Shown piece by piece: positions 1-9,432 of a stretch of 64,000 nt of DNA. The stretch comes from Clostridium sp. DL-VIII (GTDB lineage: Bacteria; Bacillota; Clostridia; Clostridiales; Clostridiaceae). The stretch spans positions 6,032,279 to 6,096,278 of the forward strand of contig NZ_CM001240.1 in the NCBI RefSeq assembly GCF_000230835.1. Reading direction: 5' to 3'. The notes under the pieces are model-generated. The model did not search any database. It saw only the letters and a list, made by a program, of their open reading frames with translations, and was not told where the DNA came from. How positions within the stretch are numbered: position 1 is the stretch's first letter; every line of letters begins with the position of its first letter. The translations under genes were made by a program, and so were the position numbers.

Positions 1-389
1 TTTACAAAAAATTAACTTTTTCCTGTAATACCGCTATGTATGTATGTTTATATATATACATATAAGCATTATCCAGCCTCAAATGGTATACATTCCCTTT
101 TATTAAAGTATATCATATGTTATGATGTATTAACGATCACTACAATCCTTAATTATCCATTTTAGGGTAATTAAATTATAAGTAGTAAAGTTCCATATAT
201 ATATTGCAATTGAAAATTTACAATGTACAATTGACTATTATGGTTGAAATCCTATAAGGATTTCTTCAAAAATTGTTAATTGTAAACTGTGCATTGCAAA
301 TTGCAACATATATATGTACTTATTGTAATGGTTAAACAGACTATTCTCTTAACTTTTTAATCTATTTTTTATAAAGGAGGAATATGAAT
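1..389. other. AT-rich intergenic region upstream of first gene
   Basis: No convincing reading frame is present. The stretch is very AT-rich and holds one copy of the palindromic intergenic repeat (194-316). The ribosome binding site AGGAGG at 375-380 belongs to the gene that follows. I see no clear promoter or RNA gene. Confidence 0.6.
194..316. repeat. Palindromic intergenic repeat, copy 1
   Basis: An imperfect long inverted repeat. The left arm includes CAATGTACAATTGAC, the centre is GAAATCCTATAAGGATTTC, and the right arm includes GTTAATTGTAAAC. Both ends carry an ATTGCAAT-type motif and ATATATAT. It matches eight other copies in this window. It contains no ORF, so a MITE-like element or a REP-type hairpin is likely. 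Confidence 0.8.
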
Positions 390-2372
390 ATGATTAAAGG
401 AAAACTAAAAATCACGGCTTTATTAGTAGCTGCAGCTTCCACTATGTCAATAGTGCCTGCTATGGCTTCTGACAAATTAGGAACAAAAGATGGAACTATC
501 GAAAATGCAATAGCATTTGCAGATGGTAAATATGTATATCAAGGATATCGAAGTGACGACGATGATTTAGGTATCTACTATAATGATGGTGAAAAGGATA
601 AGGAACTGGATGATGTAGAAGATGCTGATCTTAACATTGCATATGAAGATAAATATGCATTTGCTAATGATGGAGACGATCAATATCTTATAGATTTAAC
701 AAATGGAGATGTTATTGATGATGATACTCCAGAAGATGATGCAGATAGTATTGCTTCAAAACTTAGAACAAAATTAAAAAAAACCGATAGATATGGCAGC
801 GATCTAACATCTGATGCTAATGAAATTTTCGGTGATTATTATGACGGCGATGATGATTCAGTTGCAGCCTTACCTGGAAATAAATTTGGAGATAATTGGT
901 ATTCATATAAAATAGCTTTATCATCAGATGCTGATCCAGACGGTAATGGAGTTACAGAAGAGGATGGTAAAGAATATTTATACGGATTTACTAATGATTC
1001 TGGTAAATATATAGATGCTTCTAATATAGCAAATATATATGCATACTCTACTGCAAGAGGTAAGATGATTAAAATTGAAGAATTCAGCAACAATCCCGAT
1101 GATAAGGATAAAGATTCAGAATTATTAGCTACATTGTTAGGACAACCAGTTGTTCTTGCTCAAGATAAAGATTATATCTATACCTTAATAAAAGTAGGTA
1201 TAACTGATTTTTCTGATAATGCAATTTCTACTGGAACTACTACTAGTGCAGCAGCAGTGGTAGTAAATAATCCTGATTTTGGCGATAAGTCAATGACTAT
1301 ACGTACTTATATACAAAAGATTTCTAAAGAGGAAGATGATCAAAAGGATGATGCTTATCTTCCAAAAAGTGTAACGTCTTATGAACTAGGAAACAAAAAT
1401 AACGATGGTACTGAATTTGACTGTGATGATGCTAAAGATGCATATGAAGCATTTGAAGATATCATTGGTGATCCAATTAATATTACTCAAAATTCCGTAG
1501 TTGATAAAGAAGAGGGAAAAGTTAAAGCTAAATTCACAGTAGTTAATGGTCAATTAATTGGTATAGATGCTGATAGTGATAAAGTTAAAGCAATAAGCTT
1601 TAATCTAAAAAAAGATAAAGTAAAATTTGATAAAGCAGTTCCAAATGACGAAACTAACAGCAGCGACGAAGGTAAATTCGACGAGGATGACAAGGTAGAT
1701 GCTTACTTCGTAGAAAAAGATGATGATGATGATGTAGATATCGATGCTGATTATGAATATGGTGCATATGATTTTGATATAGATGGAAATCCATGGGTTG
1801 TGACTGATGGGAAAATATACAAATTTAAAGATAATGAATTCAATAAAATATATTCTTGTGATAGTTCATTAGACTCAATAAATGTATATGATGAAAATAA
1901 TTTAATTGTTTGGGAAGATGATGGAGACATCTATACAACTGTATCTGAAGGGACTAAAGAAACTGAAGCTGAAGCTGGTACAAGCACTCCTGCTATAATA
2001 GGATGGTCTCAAACTACTGATGGAACTTGGAATTTCTACGATACAACTGGTACGAAAGTAGTTTATAACTGGATTAACGTTGCTGGTAATTGGTACTTTT
2101 TAGATGCAAATGGAACTATGGCAACTGGATGGCAATATATAAATGGTGCTTGGTACTATTTAAATCCAGTTTCTGATGGTACTCAAGGTGCTATGAAGAC
2201 TGGCTGGATTTATGATAATGGCTATTGGTATTATCTAAATTCATCTGGTGCTATGGCAACTGGATGGCAATATATAAACGGTTCTTGGTACTACTTATAC
2301 CAAAGTGGTGCTATGGCAGCTAACACAACAATTGACGGCTATACATTATCTTCAAGTGGTGCTTGGATTTAA
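390..2372 (+). CDS. Secreted Asp-rich protein with C-terminal CW_binding repeats (paralogue A)
   Basis: Predicted secreted surface protein of 660 residues. It starts with a signal peptide (positively charged start, hydrophobic stretch, probable cleavage after AMA). Residues about 28-535 form an Asp/Glu-rich domain that I cannot assign; it ends in the motif DSSLDSINVYDENNLI. About six CW_binding repeats follow, with aromatic GWQYING-WYYL units, and these probably bind a wall polymer. An ATG lies at 384, but the AGGAGG at 375-380 is only 3 nt from it and 9 nt from the ATG at 390, so I chose 390. The genes at 15924-17789 and 25597-27318 are clear paralogues with the same architecture. It is the only plus-strand gene outside the intact IS66 and converges on the next gene. 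The acidic domain may bind calcium, which is inference. No catalytic motif is visible. Confidence 0.85.
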   Translation: MIKGKLKITALLVAAASTMSIVPAMASDKLGTKDGTIENAIAFADGKYVYQGYRSDDDDLGIYYNDGEKDKELDDVEDADLNIAYEDKYAFANDGDDQYLIDLTNGDVIDDDTPEDDADSIASKLRTKLKKTDRYGSDLTSDANEIFGDYYDGDDDSVAALPGNKFGDNWYSYKIALSSDADPDGNGVTEEDGKEYLYGFTNDSGKYIDASNIANIYAYSTARGKMIKIEEFSNNPDDKDKDSELLATLLGQPVVLAQDKDYIYTLIKVGITDFSDNAISTGTTTSAAAVVVNNPDFGDKSMTIRTYIQKISKEEDDQKDDAYLPKSVTSYELGNKNNDGTEFDCDDAKDAYEAFEDIIGDPINITQNSVVDKEEGKVKAKFTVVNGQLIGIDADSDKVKAISFNLKKDKVKFDKAVPNDETNSSDEGKFDEDDKVDAYFVEKDDDDDVDIDADYEYGAYDFDIDGNPWVVTDGKIYKFKDNEFNKIYSCDSSLDSINVYDENNLIVWEDDGDIYTTVSEGTKETEAEAGTSTPAIIGWSQTTDGTWNFYDTTGTKVVYNWINVAGNWYFLDANGTMATGWQYINGAWYYLNPVSDGTQGAMKTGWIYDNGYWYYLNSSGAMATGWQYINGSWYYLYQSGAMAANTTIDGYTLSSSGAWI

Positions 2373-2463
2373 GAAGAATTTCACGTTTTTTAATTGTTAA
2401 TTAAGTGCGCTTTATAATTTGCATAGTTTTTTGGACATTCCTAAATTTATAATAATATAAAAG

Positions 2464-2500
2464 ATGCCCTAATAAGTCTTCTTATTAGGGCATTCCTTTC
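2464..2500. terminator. Bidirectional rho-independent terminator
   Basis: A perfect 13-bp stem (ATGCCCTAATAAG paired with CTTATTAGGGCAT) with a 4-nt loop. T-rich tracts flank both sides, so it can end both the plus-strand gene at 390-2372 and the convergent minus-strand gene at 2659-3432. Confidence 0.85.
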
Positions 2501-2522
2501 TATTTTAATGCATATATTTATT

Positions 2523-2636
2523 AATATATATGTTAAAATTAAAAATTTACAATGTACAATTGACAATTATGGTTGAAATCCTTACAGGATTTCTTCAATA
2601 ATTGTCAATTGTAAACTATACATTGCAATATATATT
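2523..2636. repeat. Palindromic intergenic repeat, copy 2
   Basis: Same structure as copy 1: CAATGTACAATTGACAATT, then GAAATCCTTACAGGATTTC, then AATTGTCAATTGTAAAC, with ATATAT at the ends. It lies between the terminator and the stop codon of the minus-strand gene, so it is in that gene's 3' region. Confidence 0.8.
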
Positions 2637-2658
2637 TAATATCTTAAAGTCTTACTTT

Positions 2659-3432
2659 TTATTTATCTGTGTCATCATCAATTTCTTCCCATTGTGCATA
2701 TAACGTCATATTTTTCTCAAGTCTTATCTTATCTGTATCCTCATATCCTGTGCCATCTCCATCACTCTTAGTGTTCCACTCAATAAAAGTATAACCGCTC
2801 TTTGAAGGTTTGTATAAAGGCACCATTGTTCCTTCGTCTGCAGTTCTTTTCTTAAGAACTTCCTCGTCATCATCATCTGCATCTGGATCCTTAAATGTAA
2901 TTGTGTATTGTTTTACTTGATTTAATCCATCTGATGGAATATCTTTTGACATGCTTGCACTTTCATCTACTATCTGGCTTGGTACATATGGTATTGCATT
3001 GTTTCCATAGTAATCAAAAGCTCTAGCAGGCATTGGATAATCAGTCCCAACACAGATTCCATTATCATCAAAATTATAGAGTTTTCCATTTATTACATTG
3101 CTTCCTTTTTGCATAGCTCCATTTGATGAAAACAAATAAATTTTTCCTTCTATTTGAATTATGCCTGTCTGCATAGCTCCACTCAAATCAGCATAATACC
3201 ACTGTCCGCCATCATTAATCCATCCAGTTCTCATTAATCCATATGAATCAAAGAAATACCATAAACCATCTATTTGTCTCCAGCCCGTAGCATATCCATA
3301 TCCTTCTGTATAACTCCAATTACCATAATAACTTTTAATCCATGCGGCTGAAGCTCCCACTGGTAACAAGGTAACTAAAGCTGAAGCTGCAATGCAGGCC
3401 ATGATTGATTTCTTCAAAAAGTTATGCTTCAC
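2659..3432 (-). CDS. Secreted protein: CW_binding repeats plus InlB/Flg_new repeat
   Basis: A 257-residue exported protein. Residues 1-29 are a signal peptide ending ASA-A. Residues about 30-130 hold four to five CW_binding repeats (TGWRQIDGLWYFF, TGWINDGGQWYYA). After a linker, residues about 175-250 form one InlB B-repeat / Listeria-Bacteroides (Flg_new) module, ending NMTLYAQW. The start is GTG with AGGAGG upstream at good spacing. The order (repeats first, adhesion-type module last) is the same as in the larger neighbour at 3591-7076, of which this looks like a short version without the Big_2 array. A surface attachment role is inferred; no enzyme domain is present. Confidence 0.85.
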   Translation of the reverse strand: MKHNFLKKSIMACIAASALVTLLPVGASAAWIKSYYGNWSYTEGYGYATGWRQIDGLWYFFDSYGLMRTGWINDGGQWYYADLSGAMQTGIIQIEGKIYLFSSNGAMQKGSNVINGKLYNFDDNGICVGTDYPMPARAFDYYGNNAIPYVPSQIVDESASMSKDIPSDGLNQVKQYTITFKDPDADDDDEEVLKKRTADEGTMVPLYKPSKSGYTFIEWNTKSDGDGTGYEDTDKIRLEKNMTLYAQWEEIDDDTDK

Positions 3433-3481
3433 TGTAATTTCCTCCTTTTTTATCTAGTTCATTAGTCAAATTATAGATAAA

Positions 3482-3572
3482 CAAATCAAAGCTCGATTTA
3501 TTACATGTAATTTTCAGATTATACTAAACACAGTTATAATTTATGAATTATAAGTTATAACTCTAAGCTATG
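3482..3572. repeat. Low-copy intergenic repeat downstream of CW_binding gene (copy a)
   Basis: The segment containing TTTATTAC-TGTAATTTT, then CACAGTTATAA and AAGTTATAACT, recurs at 7436-7512. Both lie just downstream of CW_binding genes (3591-7076 and 7570-9174). This suggests that gene and 3' flank were duplicated together, or that a shared 3' element is kept. Confidence 0.5.
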
Positions 3573-3590
3573 TATTGTTTATCCATAACT

Positions 3591-6500
3591 CTAGCCTATT
3601 GTAACAAATACATAGTCAGATATACTTGGATTATCTGCCGATGTTGCAGTTACTTTTACTGTTGAAGCTGTTCCCATAGTTGTTAATACTCCTGTTGGAT
3701 CAATTACTGCAATGCTCGGAATATCTGCACCTGTATTGTCAGTTACCTTCCAATTAATGCTCCTATTAGTTGCTCCAGCTGGTGTTATAGCTGCTGCCAT
3801 CTGTAATTTCTTATTAAGACCTACTGCTGATGGTATTTTAGTCCTATCAATAGCAATTCCAGTTACATTTACAATTTGGCCAGTTATTGTTATTACCTCA
3901 GAACCACTTACTTTCGTACCATTGGCATATATGGCAGTAAATGTTACTCTTACATCTCCATTTGCTTTTGCAGTTAATAAAGCACCATCAGTATTAGAAA
4001 CAATATCTGCAGCTCCACCTGATTTACTTGGGCCATCTATACATGGTGCAGCTGACCAGTTCACTTGGGTTGGTATAGTAGTTGCAGTTGCTGGCACTAC
4101 ATTTGCTTTCATTTGAAGCGTTCCTGCATTATCTGTAATTTTGTTAGTTTCAGAAGCTCCAACAGTCCCATTAACTACAGGAAAGCCCTTCAATGTATAT
4201 CCTGTTGCATTAACTATTAAATTTTGGATTGTTATAACTTTCGTATTTGTAACTGTTCCATCTGGAGTTGCTGCTGTTACTGTAACAGATCCATTTGCTA
4301 TCGCTGTTAGAAGCCCTCCGTTAGGAGTAATAGTTGCAGTTCCTGCTGGTGTAACTGACCAATTTATTGTTGGGTTTGTTGGATTTTTGCCATCCTTTCC
4401 AGTAAGTGTAGCACTCATTTGTAGTGTATTTCCGTTTGTACAGTCTAACGTACTAGAATTTGATGACAGATCAATTCCTGTAATTGGCACTTTTTCACTA
4501 ACATATATAGTTTTACTAACAGACTTTCCATGAGACACTCCATCAAAATAATCAGATGTTGCTATTACAATAACATTACCAATTTGCAGCCCTTTTAGTA
4601 CACCATTATTATCTATTGTTGCAGAGCCACCATCGACACTTCCCTGAACACTCCATTTAACTGCAGTATAAGTAGAATTACCTCCATTACTTTTTACTGC
4701 TGCATTCATTTGTAATGTTCCTCCTACTTCAACTGGTCCATCAGGAGTTATAGTTATATCTGTTGTTTCATTATATTGGCCTTGTATATAAACTTCTGTA
4801 TTTCCAGAAATACTTGGCTTAGTTGTGCCTGAAGGTGTATAAGTTGCTATAACATTAACTTTTCCATTTGACACTGCTGTTAATATTCCTGTGTTAGGAT
4901 CAATATTTGCAGCTCCTGTTTCATTTACAGCAGTCCATTTTATTGAAGATGCAGTGGCTTCTGTTTGATTATATGGTAAGAAATTTGCTACCATTTGTAA
5001 TGTTCCATTATCAGCTGTTATAGTTGGCTTTGCACTTCCAGATTTATCGGTCACTTGAATTCCTGTTAAACTTACTGCTGAATTCTGTCCAGTAATTGAT
5101 ATTTTAGTAGTTTGGGTAATTTTAGATCCATCTAAAGCAGTTACAACAGCTTTCACTAAAACCTCTCCATCTGTTACTGCTTTTAATGTAGCTGTATGAT
5201 TACCATTATCCACAATATTTGCACTTCCTGTGCTATCTCCAGCTCTTTCAGTTGACCAAGCTACTGATTTATAGCTTGCAGCTGCTGGTGTAGTACTAAT
5301 AGACATTTCAAGTGTTCCTGCATTACTGTCAATAGAAGTTTTTTCTTGTCCACTTTGATCCTTAGCATGTATAACAAAACCAGTCAACTTAACACTTTGG
5401 TTCCTAATATCTACAAATCCTTCCTTATATATTTGTGGATTACTTTGTAAAGTTGCTCTTACTTTAACCTTTCCATCTGCTTCTGCTGTTAACAATCCTG
5501 TATATGTAGAAATTGATGCCTTTCCTGTACAGCTGCTATCAGGTATTATTGCCCAGGTTACTGTTTTATTACTTGCATTAGTTGGCAGTATATTAGCAAC
5601 CATTTGAAGGGTTCCATTTGCTCCACCTAAGGAAGCATCAGTAGTTATAGCATTTATTCCGCCACTTCCAGTTACTGAAGTAATGCTTTCTACTGGAACT
5701 GTATTGTTTTGTCCACTTATTGTTATAGTTTTAGTTCCTACAACTCCCGAATTATCTTTAGCTGTTGCTTTTACTGTGACTGTTCCATTAGATTTTGCAG
5801 TTAAAAGTCCAGTATCGCTAATTTCAGCGCCTCCAGATGTTTCATCAACTGACCAGGTTACATCCTGATTATCTGCATCACTTGGTAATACACTTGCAAC
5901 CATTTGGAGTGTTCCACCATCAGTTGTTATTTGAGACATACCAGTTGTACTAGTTACAGTTATTTTAGATACAGGAACTAATATATCTGTTGCACTTACA
6001 GTTACTGTCTTTGATGCAATTACATTAGATCCATCTGTAGAAGCTGCTTTTACTGTAACTGTTCCATTTGCAACTCCTGTTAATTCTCCACTGCTGCTTA
6101 TTTTAGCTTGTCCTGTTCCATTAGTAACAGACCATTTTACATTTCTATTTGCTGCATCACTTGGTAATACCTCTGCTGTCATTTGAATAGTTTTATTTAT
6201 AGTAACATATGAACTTCCCTTAATGGTAATACTGTCTACCTTCGTAGAATTATCTTGACTCCATTGAGCATATAAGGTTAAATCTTCTTTTACTTTTATA
6301 TCATCATCTTCATCATAATTTTTTCCTGATCCATCGCTCTTAGTATTCCATCCTGAAAAATAATAGCCTGTCTTTGTTGGCTCATATAGATCAATTTTTT
6401 TATTATATTTAACAGTTTTTGTGTTAAGATCAGATCCGTTTGAATCCTTAAGCAAGACTTTAAAAATTCTTCCTTCGTTAGGATCATCATCTGACTCAGT

Positions 6501-7076
6501 TTGATCTTCAATAACATTGTTAAAGCTTGAATTGGTAGGAGATCCATTTGCTTTAGCATCATCACTTTTTAAAATTTGAACATAATTTCCATAACCATCA
6601 AATTCTTTACTAGGTGTTGGAACTCTTGCCCCAACAACTTCTCCATCTGAACCAATAGTATAAAACTCTCCATTAATAACTATATTTCTAGTTTGCAAGA
6701 TTCCATTATTATCAAAAATATAAACTTTTCCTGATATATTAATAACTCCTGACTGCATTGCACCATTAGAGTCTGCATAATACCAATTTTTATTATAATT
6801 GATCCATCCAGTTTTTAATGCTCCGCTATTTTGCAAATAATACCATGAACTCCCTGCTTTAATCCATCCAGTCTGCATCTTTCCATCTTCGTCAAAATAA
6901 TATAACTGTCCATCAATTCTATTCCAGCCTGTTAACCTTTGACTTCCCTGCATATAATAAAAATTACCCTGATAATCATTCACCCATTCAGCTGAAGCTT
7001 TAACTGGATTTAATGTACATAATGTTGTAGATATAACAGCTCCAGCAACTATTTTATTTATTAATTTACGTTTCAT
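3591..7076 (-). CDS. Large secreted protein: CW_binding repeats, Flg_new module and nine Big_2 domains
   Basis: A 1161-residue exported surface protein. It has a signal peptide (cleavage near ASA-E), then five to six CW_binding repeats (about residues 30-150), an InlB/Flg_new module (about 205-270, ending DLTLYAQW), and nine Ig-like Big_2 modules to the C-terminus. Most Big_2 modules carry a GTLQM or QMTA motif followed by a WSV-type strand. The modules are divergent in sequence, unlike the nearly identical arrays at 30-48 kb, so they are an older array. There is no LPXTG, SLH or other anchor; wall attachment would rest on the N-terminal repeats. AGGAGG lies 9 nt before the ATG. A stalk-like adhesin role is inferred. 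Upstream lies repeat copy 3. Confidence 0.88.
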   Translation of the reverse strand: MKRKLINKIVAGAVISTTLCTLNPVKASAEWVNDYQGNFYYMQGSQRLTGWNRIDGQLYYFDEDGKMQTGWIKAGSSWYYLQNSGALKTGWINYNKNWYYADSNGAMQSGVINISGKVYIFDNNGILQTRNIVINGEFYTIGSDGEVVGARVPTPSKEFDGYGNYVQILKSDDAKANGSPTNSSFNNVIEDQTESDDDPNEGRIFKVLLKDSNGSDLNTKTVKYNKKIDLYEPTKTGYYFSGWNTKSDGSGKNYDEDDDIKVKEDLTLYAQWSQDNSTKVDSITIKGSSYVTINKTIQMTAEVLPSDAANRNVKWSVTNGTGQAKISSSGELTGVANGTVTVKAASTDGSNVIASKTVTVSATDILVPVSKITVTSTTGMSQITTDGGTLQMVASVLPSDADNQDVTWSVDETSGGAEISDTGLLTAKSNGTVTVKATAKDNSGVVGTKTITISGQNNTVPVESITSVTGSGGINAITTDASLGGANGTLQMVANILPTNASNKTVTWAIIPDSSCTGKASISTYTGLLTAEADGKVKVRATLQSNPQIYKEGFVDIRNQSVKLTGFVIHAKDQSGQEKTSIDSNAGTLEMSISTTPAAASYKSVAWSTERAGDSTGSANIVDNGNHTATLKAVTDGEVLVKAVVTALDGSKITQTTKISITGQNSAVSLTGIQVTDKSGSAKPTITADNGTLQMVANFLPYNQTEATASSIKWTAVNETGAANIDPNTGILTAVSNGKVNVIATYTPSGTTKPSISGNTEVYIQGQYNETTDITITPDGPVEVGGTLQMNAAVKSNGGNSTYTAVKWSVQGSVDGGSATIDNNGVLKGLQIGNVIVIATSDYFDGVSHGKSVSKTIYVSEKVPITGIDLSSNSSTLDCTNGNTLQMSATLTGKDGKNPTNPTINWSVTPAGTATITPNGGLLTAIANGSVTVTAATPDGTVTNTKVITIQNLIVNATGYTLKGFPVVNGTVGASETNKITDNAGTLQMKANVVPATATTIPTQVNWSAAPCIDGPSKSGGAADIVSNTDGALLTAKANGDVRVTFTAIYANGTKVSGSEVITITGQIVNVTGIAIDRTKIPSAVGLNKKLQMAAAITPAGATNRSINWKVTDNTGADIPSIAVIDPTGVLTTMGTASTVKVTATSADNPSISDYVFVTIG

Positions 7077-7235
7077 TAAAACTGGCCTCCTATGTTAATA
7101 TTTCCTCTAATCGACTATCTCAAACCCCATTACTTTACAAATAATATGTATTCCAATCAATAATGTGCACCTAATACTTAATTCAGAGATTCAATCAAAG
7201 CGTACATATAATTTATTATCGATATATTTTCATAT

Positions 7236-7346
7236 AACTATATATATATTTCAATAATAATTCTACATTTTCAAGAAATCCTGTAAGGATTTCAACCGTA
7301 ATTGTCAATTGTACTTTGTAAATTGTTAATTGCACTATATATAGTT
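7236..7346. repeat. Palindromic intergenic repeat, copy 3
   Basis: Centre GAAATCCTGTAAGGATTTC, preceded by a variant arm AATAATTCTACATTTTCAA (shared with copies 4 and 5) and followed by AATTGTCAATTGTAC and TTAATTGCA. It has ATATATAT-type ends. Confidence 0.78.
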
Positions 7347-7435
7347 ATGACACCACATTATTCTATTATATAAATAAACGAACTAAGAACTCAACTTATA
7401 ACCATATATAGCATAAAATAAAAATTACAAATAAC

Positions 7436-7512
7436 AAATTAAGAATTTAATTTATTACTTGTAATTTTTAGCTTATGCTACTCTACGCACAGTTATAAGT
7501 TATAACTAATTG
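7436..7512. repeat. Low-copy intergenic repeat downstream of CW_binding gene (copy b)
   Basis: Second copy of the segment at 3482-3572. It shares TTTATTACTTGTAATTTT, ACGCACAGTTATAA and GTTATAACT, and lies just downstream of the 7570-9174 gene. Confidence 0.5.
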
Positions 7513-7569
7513 GTTAATGGCTTTTCCCCTTAATTTATCACTTGAATATAAGCTTTATTTATTACTATT

Positions 7570-9174
7570 CTATTCACTTAGGGTTCCATCTGGATTAAAA
7601 ACATATTTTGTTCCATCAATATATCTTGAACCTGTTACCATTATTCCATTAACATTAAAATAATAAGTTTTTCCGTCAATTGTAACCCATTCATTTTTCT
7701 TCATTATGCCAGTAGCATCATCTAAATAGCACAAGCCATCTTTTGATTCTGCCCATCCTGTTTTCATAGCCCCATCATCATTTGAACAATACCAGTTTCC
7801 ATCTGCTCTAAACCAGCCTGTCTGCATTTCACCTGATGGATCACCAAAATAATAATATTTACTTCCTAATTGAATCCAGCCTATTGCAGCCTGACCATTA
7901 TCTCTTAAGTAATACCATTTTCCGTCAGACCATTTCCAGGCAGAAACTTCCATAATCCCACTTTCATTAAAATGATACCAGTAATCATCTATCTTTAGCC
8001 AATCTCTTGTCATTTTTCCATCAGCTTTTAAATAATACTCGTTTCCACCATCATTAACCCACTGCATCTTCTTAACCGATCCATCATCGCCAACGAAATA
8101 CCAATCATCACCATCTTGAACCCACTGATTATATACTTCATAACCTTTATTTTTGTCAAAGTAACATCTCTTACCATCAACTATCTGCCACCCTGTCTCC
8201 ATAGCTCCATCTATTCTATTAAAATAATATGTCTTTCCCTTTATTGTCTGAACACCTTTTAAGCTTACTCCATCTTTATCATAATAATATCTATATCCAT
8301 CATGTCTGCCCCATCCTTTGTCATTATCAAATCTATCAAATACCTTGTCCCACGCATCATCTATATCATCATCTTTATCCTTAAGAGAATCTGTCAAATC
8401 ATCAACAGCATTACTTATACTATCTATTAAATCAGTTACCGAACCATTTATTTCGTTTATTAAATCCTTTATATCTTTATAACAACTTAGTAATTTATCC
8501 TTTACTTCTTCAATGATTTTTCCTATAGCAGTATTATCAAGCTCAGCTGCAGATACAATTAGAGGTTTTCCTTGTTTTTCCATATACATATATCCAACTT
8601 TTCCACCTGCAAAATAACCTTGATCTTTAACTGTTTTCATATCTGTTTTATCTATAGCTTTATATGCGTATATAGGCATACTTTGACCATTAAGGCTTAA
8701 TATTTGAGAAGCTACAGCTTTTTTAACTGTTTCTTTATAAGCACCAAGCTCGTCCTCTGTCATATTATCAACTTTATTATTTATTTCATTTATTACTTCT
8801 GGTGGAAGATTATTTGTATTATATGAAGCTTTTGCTGCACTAATCATCTCCTCCTTAATCTGTTCCTTTACAAAACTATCTGTACAAATGGTTTCCGATA
8901 TCTTATCCGCCATATCGCTTGTCACAATTAATGGTATATATTTAACCGGCGTTGAATCTGCTAAAACTATACAATTCTGTTTAGCATATTCTGCATCCAG
9001 TTCACTCTTTATTAAATAAAATATTTGTTCATCTGTTGGTCCTTCATCGTCAATACTTGAATTTAGATTTTCAGCTGCATTGCCAGCTTTATTAATTACA
9101 GTTACAGATACTGTTGTAATTATGCTTGTGCAAATAAGTATCAATGCCATTATCTTATTAATTTTTCTTATCAT
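7570..9174 (-). CDS. Secreted protein with helical N-terminal domain and CW_binding repeat array
   Basis: A 534-residue exported protein. The start at 9174 (MIRKINKIM) is preferred over the upstream ATG at 9198 because TTGGAGG lies 8 nt before it. An N-terminal hydrophobic signal or anchor segment is followed by about 250 residues that look alpha-helical and charged. I do not recognise this part as a known family. From about residue 275 to the end there are some eleven CW_binding repeats (YYFNRIDGAMETGW, YHFNESGIM). A promoter with TATAAT lies close upstream. The N-terminal half carries the specific function, which is unknown. The downstream flank holds repeats shared with the neighbouring gene. 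Confidence 0.82.
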   Translation of the reverse strand: MIRKINKIMALILICTSIITTVSVTVINKAGNAAENLNSSIDDEGPTDEQIFYLIKSELDAEYAKQNCIVLADSTPVKYIPLIVTSDMADKISETICTDSFVKEQIKEEMISAAKASYNTNNLPPEVINEINNKVDNMTEDELGAYKETVKKAVASQILSLNGQSMPIYAYKAIDKTDMKTVKDQGYFAGGKVGYMYMEKQGKPLIVSAAELDNTAIGKIIEEVKDKLLSCYKDIKDLINEINGSVTDLIDSISNAVDDLTDSLKDKDDDIDDAWDKVFDRFDNDKGWGRHDGYRYYYDKDGVSLKGVQTIKGKTYYFNRIDGAMETGWQIVDGKRCYFDKNKGYEVYNQWVQDGDDWYFVGDDGSVKKMQWVNDGGNEYYLKADGKMTRDWLKIDDYWYHFNESGIMEVSAWKWSDGKWYYLRDNGQAAIGWIQLGSKYYYFGDPSGEMQTGWFRADGNWYCSNDDGAMKTGWAESKDGLCYLDDATGIMKKNEWVTIDGKTYYFNVNGIMVTGSRYIDGTKYVFNPDGTLSE

Positions 9175-9202
9175 GTGAATCGCCTCCAAAATATCCAAAT
9201 AT

Positions 9203-9232
9203 ATTATAACATTTTTATACTGACTAGTACAA
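9203..9232 (-). promoter_or_regulatory. Sigma-A-type promoter for the 7570-9174 gene
   Basis: Read on the minus strand: TTGTAC (9232-9227), an 18-nt spacer, then TATAAT (9208-9203). This is about 29 nt upstream of the ATG at 9174 and just upstream of the ribosome binding site, so the leader would be short. Confidence 0.55.
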
Positions 9233-9321
9233 ATATATATATTGCATTTGAAACTCCCTACTTTTCTTATTTAATAAGCTCTCTCTGCCGAAAAAATTCT
9301 ATAATTTCCTCGCACAATAAA

Positions 9322-9360
9322 AATAACCATTAAGTATTACAAATTAACTTAATGGTTATA
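9322..9360 (-). terminator. Rho-independent terminator of the chemotaxis receptor gene
   Basis: On the minus strand ATAACCATTAAGT pairs with ACTTAATGGTTAT, followed by TTTTTATT. It lies about 75 nt after the stop codon of the 9433-10740 gene. Confidence 0.7.
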
Positions 9361-9432
9361 GTTGTCCATATTTATGTGATTTCGATAAGTTATTACATAA
9401 CTCTAAATTCCCAATTTTATATGTACAGTATT

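Larger units (their letters stand above)
7077..7569. other. Intergenic region with two repeat types
   Basis: A 493-bp AT-rich stretch with no supported gene. It holds palindromic repeat copy 3 (7236-7346) and the second copy of the low-copy 3' repeat (7436-7512). The promoter of the 3591-7076 gene should lie near 7080-7200, but I see no clean -35/-10 pair. Confidence 0.5.

Noticed and set aside
6296..6565. Minus-strand frame of 89 codons inside the 3591-7076 gene
   Set aside because: It lies in another frame of a well-supported large gene and has Met/Lys/Leu-rich low-complexity sequence.
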